The notes below the pieces were generated by a model. The model was not told the DNA's origin. It was given only the letters and a program-made list of their open reading frames with translations, and did not search any database. Below, in pieces: positions 34,501 through 53,687 of a DNA stretch of 64,000 nucleotides. Every line of letters starts with the position of its first letter. The stretch's first letter is position 1. Source of the DNA: Henckelia pumila (lineage: Eukaryota > Streptophyta > Magnoliopsida > Lamiales > Gesneriaceae); NCBI RefSeq assembly GCF_033568475.1, contig NW_027331831.1, forward strand, positions 2,976,001 to 3,040,000. The letters run 5' to 3'. Position numbers and translations under genes: made by a program.

Positions 34501-36142
34501 CTGGTTAGCCCATCAATCACCAATTCGCTTTGTTTGTGTTTCAGGGTGGGCATTATCAGATGCATCTATTCGCACTGGTCTAGAAGGTGCATTTTTGCTT
34601 GGAAGAGGACAATTTTTAACATCTAAGGAAGCTGAGGTATTAGGACTGCCAGGAGCTGCTGTGCTACTTGATGGAGGTCTGACTGCAATGTTTTGTGAAA
34701 ATTCTCATTCACGAGGGAGGGAAATTTTATTAGACTTTGGAGTGAAACTTAGATTTTTGGAGAAATTAAACATAAAATTTGAAAAACTTTTCAGCTGAGC
34801 AAAGCAATTCCCCCAACCTCTACCGAATCTGTCCTTGATTTCAAGTATCTTTTTCACATTCACCAGGATTATTAATTACGTTGAAAATTTATTTTTCATG
34901 TAGTTGGTTATATGTTCGTGTTTCCTTGGATCTTGTTTTACTTCTAGTTGTTTAATGCTTGTTACACGACTATATTTTCAGCGCATACCAAGGATTCAGC
35001 CCAAGCTTTGGCAAATGTTATTAAAACAACATTCCCCGAGGCTAGATTGGTTTTTGTGGTTGCTATGGCAAAGGACAAAGATCATTTAGGTTTTGCTACA
35101 GAGCTACTTTCAGGTACAGCATTTGTTTTGCCTCGTATAAGCTTTGTTTCCTTGCTCGTATCTTTAGATAGGAAGAACACTACACATTGGCATATAACAT
35201 TAGAATATGCTTTGAACTTCTTTAGAAAATTTTGCCCTGCATGTGGAGTAGCTGTCACATCGGTATATAAGTTGCATTCAAGAATGCTTTGCCGACGCCA
35301 TGGCCCACTTTAGTATATGCATTGGCATATCTGGTGATGGTAATCAGGGTTAATTTCCTTCTCAAATATTCAAATCTCATTCTTGAATTTTCTGAAAATG
35401 CAATTTTGTTTGCCGAAATACTTGATTTTGCCCCTCCGCTAAATTGTTTCCAGCTTTTTATGAGGAGAGAAATCTTGCTGCAACTAATTATCTATGGCAT
35501 CATGTGCATTTCCAGTAACTGGAAAATCTTACGGGTGATGACCGAATGAAGGACATGAACACATGCGCACATCAAACATGTAGAAAATATTCAAAATAAA
35601 ACTAAGAGAAATGCCCAGAAAAAATGTCACTTTTTTTCACTCCGGTACTAATTAAGGAGGCGTTTATATTTTTCTGTACAGTGTATTAACTGTCATACCC
35701 GATGACTCTTTGAAAGAACTGTATTCTCTTTACTTGGCTTGTTATTTTACCTGGTGGTTACGCATGAAATATCCAAATCAAGTAAGATGTGCTGTTTGCT
35801 ATTGCAGTTGGATGTTTGGAGGCTGTGGTTTTCACTGAAGTCGATATTGCCGGAGACAAATCCCGAACAGCTTCAGCATCTTTGTTGAAAGATTCTTGGA
35901 TCGAAGCTTCTAGAGAGATGGGTATCGATTTTCTTTATCGCGGAACAACGAAGTATGAAGATCAATGTACTCCATCTACTCAAATAAGGGGGAGTCGACC
36001 CATTTTATTTGCGGAAGGCTCATTGGAGGATTCATTGAGCTTTGGACATAGGATCCTCGATGCTAAATCATGTGGGGGGATCATCATATTCACTGGATCT
36101 TTGCACATTGTTTCAGCTGTTTTAGGCCATCTTCAGGAATGA
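31586..36142 (+). CDS. DHFS: Dihydrofolate synthetase (FolC/Mur ligase family), mitochondrial
   Basis: Joins glutamate to dihydropteroate using ATP, making dihydrofolate in the mitochondrial folate pathway. Ten exons give 547 codons: 31586-31864, 32174-32271, 32396-32546, 32634-32696, 32954-33115, 33826-34017, 34157-34256, 34545-34676, 34982-35113 and 35808-36142 (TGA). The N-terminus is basic and Ser-rich ([14 protein letters not shown]), fitting a mitochondrial presequence. The ATP loop is GTKGKGS (99-105), then [55 protein letters not shown] and AKSGIIK. The C-terminal half has [16 protein letters not shown] and [15 protein letters not shown]. It resembles plant DHFS (GLA1 of Arabidopsis) more than the FPGS paralogues, a judgement from memory of that protein. 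The exon 5 donor GTTAGG is the choice that keeps frame ([15 protein letters not shown]). The protein looks intact. Confidence 0.92.
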
Positions 36143-36315
36143 TGTATACCCGTAAAGGGGAAGGTTAGCATTCGATCTTATTTGGTTTTCTACTGATTCT
36201 ATAACTATTACAATATCCAACATGCGGAGGCGGACCTAGGAATGTAGCTTAGGGAGGCGATTTAGCAATTTATTCACGGGGCGATATAGTGGTTCCTCCG
36301 CACACGCACACGCAC

Positions 36316-36421
36316 TTAGGTAGTTAGGTAGCACTCTTAGCTTTTCCTTCACAAAAATTCAAAATGTCGTGAAGAAAAAGCTTAGAATTTTTTCGAGAAA
36401 CTCTCTCAAACACTTCCTAAA
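36316..36421. repeat. Small MITE copy (GTGTTTGA family), diverged
   Basis: Inverted arms GTAGCACTCTTAGCTTTTCC and AAACTCTCTCAAACACTTCC surround CACAAAAATTCAAAATGTCGTG. The same layout recurs at 36979-37147 and about 61003-61112. The element is noncoding and lies just beyond the 3' end of DHFS. Confidence 0.45.
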
Positions 36422-36978
36422 TGCCTTCAAAATCTTCATAACTTGATTCAAATAACTGTATCTATTTGTTCGAAACGCCGGCATAAACCGATGGCGGCTG
36501 CACCATGAAAGCCAGCTCACTAATGGCTGAATCCCTCTCCATGTCATACGGGACTTAGATATATAATTTCAGACATTTACTTCCTCCCCACTCAGTCTTC
36601 GTGGGTAGAAACCTAATGAATGCATGTTTATGCATATTGAATAGTTTCATCATTCAAATGTTCCAAGTGTTTGGGGTATTTATTGCAGTATTTTATGTTG
36701 GTTGAATGAGATATGGTCTAAATTTTCTCGGGCCAGGCCCTGATCTAGTCTTTCCCCGGTTGTTATTTGTAATCAAATTTATGATGAATCGAATACCAAA
36801 TATATTTAAGTCGGGCCCCTTAACTCAGATAAAGTGATGAACAAATGTTTCAAGTCAAGCCTCCATTGTTGATAATAGATCCTGGAGAACTACTTAAAAT
36901 TTTAGTGCATACTCATGCTTTACTATCTTGACAATATGTGAGATTTTACATTTAAATTTATTTATTTTGGTCAGCACT

Positions 36979-37147
36979 TAGGCAGTGTTTGAAAAAGTTT
37001 CTAGGAAGCACTTTTGAGCTCTTTCTTCACAAAATTTTTAGGCAGTGTTTGAAAGGGTTTCTAGGAAGCACTTTTGAGCTCTTTCTTCACAAAATTTTGA
37101 GAAATTTTGTGAAAAAAAAGCTGAGAAGTGCTCTCCAAAACACTACC
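36979..37147. mobile_element. Small MITE with an internal 60-bp duplication
   Basis: An arm TAGGCAGTGTTTGAAAGGGT and its partner CTCTCCAAAACACTACCT enclose a CACAAAATTTTGAGAAATTTTGTG hairpin. The left arm is duplicated: 36978-37037 and 37038-37097 are near-identical 60-base units, with about three differences. This spacer between DHFS and the bHLH gene holds nothing else bounded. Confidence 0.65.
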
Positions 37148-37794
37148 TTAGACTAAAATAATCGAAAATTAAAGTTAGTATATTAAAATTAGATTTGAAA
37201 AATTAATGAACAAAACCCCAAGTATTTTTCTCACAATTAATTGTTTGATGAGTGATGGGCACTTATAAATTTATGGTTTTACCAGAATCATATTGGATTC
37301 TCGTTTGGCATTTATCATGGTTGGCATGCTTTCGCCAACCACTGGGAACTAATTAAAATTTGATATGATCATTAATTATTACATGTATTATTATGGTATG
37401 TAAAATTAATTTTAAAAAAAAAAAAACAATTTACGTTCGAAAAATTTATAACAAACAGTTTTTCAAAAACCCCATCAAGAAATTAAAATTTAAACCTACA
37501 ATAAATAAAAAACCATATCAGTACGAATTTGACCCCCTTCCATGCATGCACTTAGCTAGGTATATATATAAGTACTCTCCCACCCATTCACGACAACTCA
37601 AATTCAAATCTAAATTTAGAAAACTACTTGCATCCATCCACGCCATGTTTACAAAAAAGAAAACTTCATCTGAATTTTCCAGGCAATCCCTCTTCTTTGA
37701 AAGGTACGTACCGCTTTTCTTGAATCCAGTGCATGAACATTCAACAGCTTGTTCTGCGTATCATTCTGCACTCGGGGCTTTTCAAGAATCTGTA

Positions 37795-39249
37795 ATGGAT
37801 CAGATAAACGATGTAGCTGCAGCTTCACCGAAGTCGAAGAGACCGAAGATTACGATCGATGGCCGAACAGATCGTCCCGCTTCTGCATCTGGCTCGGTAA
37901 AAATGTCTCATATTACGGTGGAGAGAAACCGGAGGAAAGTGATGAACGACCGTCTTTCGGTTCTTGGTTCTTTGATGCCTCGCTTTTACATCAAGAAAGT
38001 ATGTACATATAATATGGTACTCTTCATGATCATATATTTCTGTTTCTTTATATTGTTCTGTTTCATTTTAAGAAATTCATTACACGAATTAAAATGAAAA
38101 TGCCGTATTTATATTGTAGAATGACAAAGCATCAATAATCGGTGGCGTCGTCAACTACATACACGAATTACAGCAAACTCTACGATCCCTCGAATGCAAG
38201 AAGAGAAGCAATAAGGCTTCGAGCCCGAAACGCCCGCCACCAAGTCTTCCCATGAGCCCGAGTACATCCCGTTCAAGCAGCCCGTACAACCCTATAGTAC
38301 CTCATCAGCAGCCAGCTAATTTCACGAGCCCGATCGAGCTATTTCCTTCTGATGTTTCTTCAGCTTCTTCCACCAACGTCGACGGTATCGTTAACGAGCT
38401 TGTGGCTACGTCCAGATCAGTTGTTGCTGAAGTTGAGGTGAGATTTTCGGGCCCAAATCTGCTGCTCAAGACCACGTCGCGCCGCGTTCCGGGCCAAGCC
38501 GCGAGGATCATTTCTGCGCTGGAAGAACTTGAGCTTGAGATTCTGTATGCCAACATCGTAACTCAGCTTGATAATAAGACCATAATATATTCTTTCACTA
38601 TAAAGGTAAACAATTTAGGTACATTACTTGCAATTTTTATATTTTATTTTTAAATAAGTTTATTTTCACTATTATTTAGTAATTATTAATAATTAATAAA
38701 TACATGAATTCATTTGTAGCTAATTATTATTTGTTTGTTTCATGATTTATTATATATACTTAGTTTGAAACATATATAGTCATATCATACATTTTCAAAT
38801 ATTTAAGGATATATAGGCCAAATCATTATTTGTTAGTTAAGAAAAAGCCATTATTTTATCATTGCACAATTGTTTCATCTTACAATTAAATTTGATTTTA
38901 ATTATAATTTAATGATGAATTTTTTTATGGCTGTAGTCATTAAGGTTGGCTTCCAAGTTCCATGTTAGGATAACGAGATAATGACAAGAGAATATTTAGA
39001 AGTTTTTTTAATGAATAATTTATTTATTTATTCACCTTAATTATTGAATATCTTGAAAGAATAGTAAGAGTGAATATGAACATTCATTACAAGCACCAAT
39101 ATCGTTTTTTTCTAAACCAAATAAAATAATTTCTAACATGAAATTTAGTACTTGGCTTGATAGAAATCATTTTGTCCCAACAGATTGGAATTGAATGCCA
39201 GCTTAGCGCAGAAGAATTGGCTCAGCAAATTCAAAGGACATTCTGCTAA
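37795..39249 (+). CDS. SPEECHLESS-type bHLH transcription factor, divergent
   Basis: A class Ia bHLH of the SPCH/MUTE/FAMA stomatal-lineage group. Exons 37795-37998, 38120-38605 and 39184-39249 give 251 codons. DNA-contact residues are kept: H39, E43 and R47 in MSHITVERNRRK. Helix 2 carries ASIIGGVVNYIHELQQ. The Pro/Ser-rich middle and the C-terminal ACT-like domain (VEVRFSGPNLLLKTTSRRVP) end in TIKIGIECQLSAEELAQQIQ, the closest match being SPCH. Oddities: LRSLMPCFY of SPCH reads LGSLMPRFY here (G58), MNEHL reads MNDRL, and KRGDQ reads KKNDK. The usual acidic N-terminus is missing. An in-frame ATG at 37645, about 75 bases after a TATATATAAG box, would add 50 unrelated residues; a 5' UTR intron with donor at 37701 is an alternative. 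Whether it acts in stomata, heterodimerises or is a relaxed paralogue is open. Confidence 0.85.
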
Positions 39250-41090
39250 TTATTAATCCTCATCGATTAGCAATTGTTTCTGTTTATTAATTTTGTTATG
39301 TCCTATGACCATATTTTAATTGCAGATTAATTTGTTGATTGTCTCTTTCAGCTGAAATTTTTCGGCAGTGTATATTCCACTTTTGCTAATAGTATAAATA
39401 TTTTCAGTTTTCATTTAAATCTCTAATACAATCTATGATTGCTTTAGAAGTTGTGTAAGATGAAACATGAATTTGTTTGTGGACATACTCCGCTTGGTTC
39501 AATAGATATGATAATGTATGGATAAAATATATTGGTATTATTGAATGAATTGGATAGGATTGAAATAAATAATGATATGCTTGATTTGGATGATTAATAT
39601 CAGGATTGAAATAATGATAAATTGAAAAATTATTTTTTTATACTTATCATTATGAATAAAAATTAAATATTATATTAATTATTAAATTTTCATTAATTTT
39701 AAATTCAAACCACAAAAAATAACTAAAATATGAATTTTAATAATAATATAAATATGAATTTATTTTGATAATTAAAATATTAATAAATAATATTAATATT
39801 AATATTAAATTATAATTCGTAATAATTAAAATATTACTGTTAAATAATTAATATATTAATAATTAATGATAATTAAAATATGGTGAAGAGTAATAAAATT
39901 AATTATTAAATTCGTTATTTTATAAATTATATTTATTCATTATTATATTAATGATTACATTTTCACTATTTTCAAACTAAAAAATAACTAAAATATTAAT
40001 TAAAATATATAAAATCATTAGATTTAATAATAACATAAATATGCCTTTACAAGGAAATAGTAATAATAATCTGAATATTAATTTTAACGTTAAATAAAGG
40101 TTTTAACATTATTAATTGTTAATTAATCATAAATTGTCCATTACTAATTATTAAGTAATAACAATTTTCTATTTATCATAAATTGCCCATATTTATTATT
40201 ATTTAAAAGATATATTTATAGATTAATAAATATTTATAACATCATTGAAAAAATATTTACAGAATCAATTTTATTAAATTAATTTAATTCAAATATATAA
40301 AATAAAAAGTTAAAAAAAATTACTTGAATCGAAAGTAAAATAAAACTTATAATAACTTATTTTCATCACGATAATATAATGTTACATTACATTGTCAACA
40401 AAATTTTGTTCCTGAATTCTCACGTCTGGTTTACAGAATTTTGGATGAGGTAAATATGAAAATTGGTACCATTATCCTTGTATTGTCAGAATTATCACAG
40501 CTAAAGAGGTCGGATGGTTTTTCCACCGTAATCATACTTTTTACCGGACCCCTTAGTTTAGTAGATTTTTCTTATATTTGTACCAAACATGAGATAGAGG
40601 TGGACTAATTATATTTATCACCCATTATCCAAGAAGTTTGGGTTGATAGTTTTCACAAATCAAAATATATTATACAATATTTTTTAATTGTATAATAACA
40701 AAAAAAATGATATTATGCAACGAGATAAATAATATTTCTAAACATATGTTACACAATATTTCTCACAACATTACTAAAAAAATGATATTTTTAAACCGAA
40801 AAATAATATAATATTATTTTGGACATAAATTTTTTGTTTTAATGACTCGAATTTGTCGAAGATCTGTTTCACAAATTTGTTCCTCGAGATAATTTAAAAG
40901 ATTTTAAGACACGAGATAAATACGGAATAATACAACGAGAGGTTGAATCTTCATATCTTGCACAAGCAATGGCTTATATTTTAATCATCTTTAAGAAATA
41001 AATTAATTAATTAAGGAGACTTTCTGACCACATATCTTCTTAAAAATGGGTCCAACAAAATTCAAAGTAATATCTTAAAGACAAATTAAA
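39250..41090. other. AT-rich spacer with a probable decayed transposon
   Basis: No gene is seen. A segment starting near 39490 (CCGCTTGGTTCAATAGATAT) and ending near 40630 (TGTACCAAACATGAGATAG, then CACCCATTATCC) recalls the Tourist-like element at 59679-60600, which contains TGTACCAAACGTGAG. Its true ends and target duplication could not be fixed. Confidence 0.35.
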
Positions 41091-41096
41091 ATCAGA

Positions 41097-41182
41097 CACG
41101 TGGCAGAAATAATATCCAAAATTCCCGCTGCATATATCTCCTTCCACTTTCATCTGCCACGTCACGACAACATTCTCACGTG
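41097..41182 (+). promoter_or_regulatory. ACGT-core (G-box-like) cluster upstream of SIG5
   Basis: Three ACGT-core sites lie within 90 bases: CACGTGGC (41097-41104), GCCACGTCA (41156-41164) and CACGTGGA (41177-41184). bZIP and bHLH light regulators such as HY5 bind such cores, and SIG5 is known as a blue-light and stress induced sigma factor. Distance to the ATG is about 630 bases, including a probable 5' UTR intron (41438-41749, GTATTT to CCACAG). Confidence 0.6.
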
Positions 41183-41811
41183 GACATTAGATCTCATCCG
41201 TCGGTTACTTGAACCGCCGTTTACAACCGTAGATATTGGTTGCGAAAGGCGTGTGGATGCCAAAATTCGAGCTATTTTATATTTTTTAAAATAATAATTT
41301 TAATTGCGGAGAAAATGTTCTGTCCAGCTGAGATTCTCTTCTTCGCCACATTCGTCGCCGGGATACCATATCGCCGGCGGACGGGATCTTTGTGGCTACT
41401 CGATTAATTCGTAGCTGGCGAGCCTTCACTTGCTCAGGTATTTCTGCGAGTTGATGCTTGTCAAATTTGCTGGTTAATGGGCATTTGTGATGATGCATTG
41501 AAGATTTTGGGTTGAGGAATCTATATTTGAGTAGGTTTGGGGGCGAAAATTCTTGTTTAATAAATTGCGCCGAAAATCATAGGTTTTTTTAATTCGCTTC
41601 CTCAAATCATAGGTAGTGTCTGTAAGTTGAAATGGTGGTTGTGTATGAAGCATCTTAACTTTGTCTGTGCTTCAGTCTCTTGACAGTGTCATCAAATGGA
41701 ATTTTTATTTGGTATGTAATCACTCGTGGATTGTAAATTTTTGCCACAGGATCTGAGTATCGATAATTTATTCTTATTCGCGATTTTACTACTGGATCAC
41801 ACAACATTGGC

Positions 41812-44435
41812 ATGGGAGTTGTGACTGTTTCTAGCTCTGCTGCAAGGAGTCCATTGGGATTGAGCTCAAGATTTTCTACTCATATATCTGTATCGAAAAC
41901 ACCTGTTATATTAGCATTCAAAACTGATAGGAGTAAAAATACTGCTCTAGTTGCACCACTGGAAACTGCACCTTTAACTGTGGAAACAAAGAAAGCAGAT
42001 GAAAAGAGGTTTATAACCCTGAAAAAGGGGTCAGGATATGTACCAGATGTCGCAGTAGATCAAGCCTCGTCAAGTGCAACAGAGTTAGATTATAATGAAG
42101 CTGCTGCCAAATTAGAGCACATATACAAGCATAGTCCCGCAACAGATATTTCTGACAAGGAAGTCAGAGATCAAATAACCAAGAGAAGGCGATCACGAGG
42201 GAAGAGGACTGAAGATGCTGCAGAAGTGTTAGAGAATGAAACCGCTGACACGGTCGTCAGGAGTAAGACGACGAGGACAAAAAGATTGAGCCTTGAAAAT
42301 AGGATTGCTCTTAGAACGAAAAGAGAACATGAACACATTGTGTCGTCCCAGAAAAGGAAACAACGGAAGAATGATGAAAGGGAAAAGATTGATAGGCTTG
42401 TGAGGGATTATTCCTCTTCCACCGATTTGATTAGCTTAAACTGGAAGAAAATGAAGATCCCACCGGTTCTTCCTTCTAATGAGCATGCCTGGTTATTTAA
42501 GCTAATGGAACCTATGAAGGTGAGTGCATTGGTGTTAAGAAAAATGTGGTGCAAATGCTCTGAAACTTGGTGAAAACAGAATGAAATTTTGAACAAAGAT
42601 GCCATTTCTTTTCTGTTGTGTTTGATTCTCTTATTATTTCTGGCCTGATAAATTTTATTAATGTCATTTAGGCAATTCACCAAGTCAAGGAGGATTTACA
42701 AAATGATCTGGGAAGAGAGCTTAATGACAATGAATTAGCAGAGACATCCAATATCACTAATGCCCGGCTGAAGAAAGAAATTGAAGTTGGTCGAGCTGCC
42801 AGAAGTAAATTGATCAAGGTAATTAGCTTTTCTTCGGTTGGGTGGAGGAGGGGGTGGGTCAAGCCAAGTTTTGAAAATCTAACTGCTCCTATTGACGCAT
42901 CATGCGGAGCATGAACTTTTTCTCCGGCTTGCTTTATGGGATAGAAAATCTAACTGAAGCTTTTACTTTTTTCATTGGCTACAGCACAACCTCCGACTTG
43001 TTTTATTTGTGATGAACAAGTATTTTCAAAATTTTGTGAATGGCCCAAGATTCCAAGACCTCTGTCAAGCTGGAGTAAAGGGACTTATGATAGCCATTGA
43101 TCGGTTTGAGCCGAATAGAAAGTTCCAGCTCTCAACATATGGCCTCTTTTGGATCAGGCATGCAATTATTCGTTCTATGACGCTTTCAAGTTTCACCAAG
43201 GTCTCCTTTGGCCTTGAGTCGGTATGCTCTTTTTTCTTGTTGGTGCCACATGATTTAATGCTGTAGACATGAATTTCATTATTGTCTTTGTAGGAACAGA
43301 AATTATACTATTTGAAACTAGATATAATTATGAGTTGCTTTGCTTCCTCATAAATGGCCTTTTTTGTTACGTTGAATAGGATTTATACAATTACTTATTT
43401 ATGAAGCTTCGACAAGATCGTCAATTTTTCTGGGACTGAGCTTGCCGAACATAATACATATGGATCAAACTGATACTTTGGCTTATTTGTCAAAATGTTT
43501 CTTCAAATTTACAAACTACTGGAAAAACTGAAATACTTTCTGATGTAGGTCAGAGCAGAAATCCAGAGGACAAAGCTAGAGTTGTCATTTGAGCTTCAAA
43601 GACTGCCAACAGAGAAAGAAATTCTAGACACAGTTGGAATTTCCCCAGAACGATACCAAGAAGTGATGAGGGCTTCGAAACCCATCTATTCTCTCCAAGC
43701 TCGAAATGCAGTTACCCAAGAAGAGCTCATTAACGGGATAACTGATGTTGACGGTGTTGAAGGAGATAAGAGAAGGCAACCAGAACTTCTCAGGCTTGCT
43801 CTAGATGATGTGGTAAGTTCGAGTAAATTTTCATTGCCTTGTGGAGTTCATTTCATTTGCCTATTTGAAAGGGCTCAACAAATTTAGCGTTGTCATTATA
43901 ATTCGTAACGAAACACGTATGGAGACAATTTTATCCTCCAAGAACATGCATTTTTCTTACTATAATGCAAACAGCGTCCAAATCTCATCCATGTCATGTT
44001 GTTCTTTAGTGAGCATTCATTGATCTGGTTGAGCATGCATTCAAAGGATGTTATTGTGTTCACATTCTAAGCTTGTAAATTCAGTGTCCCTCAATATACT
44101 AAATCGCCGCCTCAATTTTCCTTGGACCACCATGGCATAGACTGCTCTATTTCTGGCATTTTACTCTGTTTGGCTGATTTTCATGTATAAAAAGCACCAC
44201 ACCAAAATACATTTTTCATATGCTCTTTTGACAGCTCGATTCTTTGAAGCCCAAAGAGAGTTTGGTTATCAGACAAAGATACGGACTTGATGGCAAAGGA
44301 GACAGAACACTCGGAGAAATTGCAGGAAATTTAAACATTTCAAGAGAAATGGTAAGGAAACATGAGGTGAAGGCACTTATGAAGCTTAAGCATCCGGCTC
44401 GAGTTGACTATCTTCGACACTACATTTTTAAATGA
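41812..44435 (+). CDS. SIGE: Plastid RNA polymerase sigma factor E (SIG5)
   Basis: Directs the bacterial-type plastid RNA polymerase to promoters; in Arabidopsis SIG5 drives the psbD blue-light promoter. Five exons, 41812-42519, 42672-42818, 42985-43221, 43549-43812 and 44235-44435, give 518 codons, close to the Arabidopsis protein. The N-terminus [17 protein letters not shown] is a Ser/Ala-rich transit peptide. A basic linker ([18 protein letters not shown]) precedes LDWKKMKI-like text ([17 protein letters not shown]). Region 2 has [34 protein letters not shown] and the [17 protein letters not shown] helix for -10 recognition. Region 4 has [19 protein letters not shown] and the -35 helix-turn-helix [19 protein letters not shown]. 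All introns keep frame. No defect is seen. The symbol rests on strong recalled similarity to Arabidopsis SIG5. Confidence 0.95.
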
Positions 44436-45024
44436 ACAAGTTCCTGCTCAAGTGTGTGTTTTCTTAATGAGCCATCTCCAGCTCCGGCTCCTGGCCCCTA
44501 GCTCAAGCTCGAGTGAACTTGTTTGCTGTATATTCTGTTATACAAACCAGGTGTCCTGAAGTTTGTCAAATGCAATTCGTGTAAAAAATCTGTAAACTTG
44601 TACAATCCATTTTTCCACGCCACAATCTGCTGGTAAATATATACATAATCTAATTTTTCCCATTTTTTATTTGTTTTTTTACCTCATCTCTGTATGTTAT
44701 TGGGTAAGTTAGATCCTATTTATACCAGCACTACCTTGACTTAGTGCTTCAATAATTGATTTATGATGGAATGGATAATGGTGGACTGACTTTTTATCAT
44801 TGCATCGCAATTATACATTTAATTATTATCACCCGAACACGTTAGTTGAATTCAAGAGGTCGTTTTTTTTTTTTTTTTTTTTTTTGAAAACAAGAGGTCG
44901 GGTTTAAAATCATGGAAATTAATTTCATTATCCAAATTTGTAATATTTGGTTATGTTCTGATTTTAAGGTGGCATGAAAATGGCGATAACAGATTCCAAA
45001 AGTAAAAAATGATATATATTTTTT

Positions 45025-46183
45025 GGGGAGTGTTATTTACACTCCAAAAAATATTAATAACACTTCACCTCATATAATTAGACAAATTCACCCTTGCATA
45101 TACTTTACTTAAATCATGAAATCTTTATTATCTAAAAAAAATCTAAATATAAAACCTTGCTTTACCACTAAAAATTTTATTTAAAAACAACAAATAAAAA
45201 TTTAATATTTTAAGAAATTTCCATATTTTCTTAATAATATACAATACAATATTTTTTTATTATATAGAAATAAAATATAAAATAACAAAAAAATTATACC
45301 GATATACATAAAATTTTAGTTACTTTTTTGTTCAAAATATATAAAAGTATGAGATGTATAAATTTTGATCTTACAAAATTTTGCTAATCTAACATGACAA
45401 TAAAAAGATATATCTACATTATACTAATTAAAATCTTAGAATAACGTTTTTCTAAAAATAAATGTATAATAAAATTTATAAGTTTTAATTAAATTAAATT
45501 TTTTAACAAAGATAAATTTTTAAAATTTAACTTGATCATAATTATTTAAAATTTTAAATATGTCAAATATATCAATGTTTTAAAATAATATTTATATTGT
45601 ACACATTTTAAATATATTCAATTTTCCTATTTTGATTATTGGAATTAAAATTTGTGCAATAAACAATTAATTCTAAAAAATTGTTTGAACGTGAATACAT
45701 TTTATTTAGCTAAATTAACAATCGATATTTTATATATTTCAACATGAATATAATTAAAAATTATAAAATTTATGATACATTTATTTTTTTTTAGAAAAAC
45801 GTTATTCTAAGATTTAAAATAGAAAATGTAAATATATCTTTTTTATTGTCATGTTTGATTAGAGATCAAAATTTTGTACTTCTCATACTTTTATATATCT
45901 TGAATAAAAAATTAAGCAAAATTTTATGTACATTGGTATAATTTTTTTGTTATTTTATATTTATTTGCATATTATAAAATATATGGCAATTTCTTAAAAT
46001 ATTAAACTTTCATTTGTGTTTTTAAATAAAATTTTTAGTTGCTAATGTAGAAAGATTTTTTATTAGATATTTAAGATTTCATAATTGAAGGAAAGTATAT
46101 GTAAGGCTAAATTTGTATAACAATTGATCAATTATATAAAATGGAGTGTTATTAACATTTTTTGGAGTGAAAAAAACACTCCC
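45025..46183. mobile_element. 1.16-kb Mutator-like foldback element
   Basis: The ends are GGGGAGTGTTATTTACACTCC and the complement of CACTCCC at 46177-46183. The 9-base flanks ATATTTTTT (45016-45024) and ATATTTTTA (46184-46192) match at 8 of 9. The arms are over 500 bases each, paired almost to the centre near 45590; for example CATATACTTTACTTAAATCATGAAATC on the left faces its complement on the right. Long inverted arms with a 9-base target duplication suggest a non-autonomous Mutator-like element. There is no open frame. It lies between SIG5 and FTSH11. Confidence 0.78.
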
Positions 46184-46600
46184 ATATTTTTATTCTTAAA
46201 AACAATATTTTTGTTAATTAAATTATTAAAAAATTTATCTCATTAAATTGATTTATAAAATGATTTTACATGATTTTATGCTTAGAAGACGAAGATCATG
46301 ACTTTTACTATTGACTTGGTCAAAATTGAAAAAGCAAGTTATTCCCCCCAAATTAAAAAATTCGTCACATTGGTTTCATTCATAGGTCCAATTTCAATCG
46401 ATTAGATAAGGTTTGTCTCGTCCTCTCTGCAATCTTGTGGTTCAAACTGAGATGAAAGTCTGCACTGTGTGAGCTGTGTCTGTGCTCTATTATCTGTGAT
46501 TTTGTGGATTGGGTTTCATTTTACAGACGCTAATCTCGGAGACCCTATTGTGATTAGACCCTAAAACTCTATATTGATTTTTGAAATTTGAAGTTTTACA

Positions 46601-53687
<7,087 letters not shown>

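Noticed and set aside
37393-37794. N-terminal extension of the bHLH frame to 37393
   Set aside because: The early part is Lys/Asn-rich translated spacer and lies before the likely TATA box. Only the ATG at 37645 remains a possible alternative start.
41286-41498. Minus-strand frame over the SIG5 leader
   Set aside because: It overlaps the probable 5' UTR exon and intron donor of SIG5 and shows no domain.
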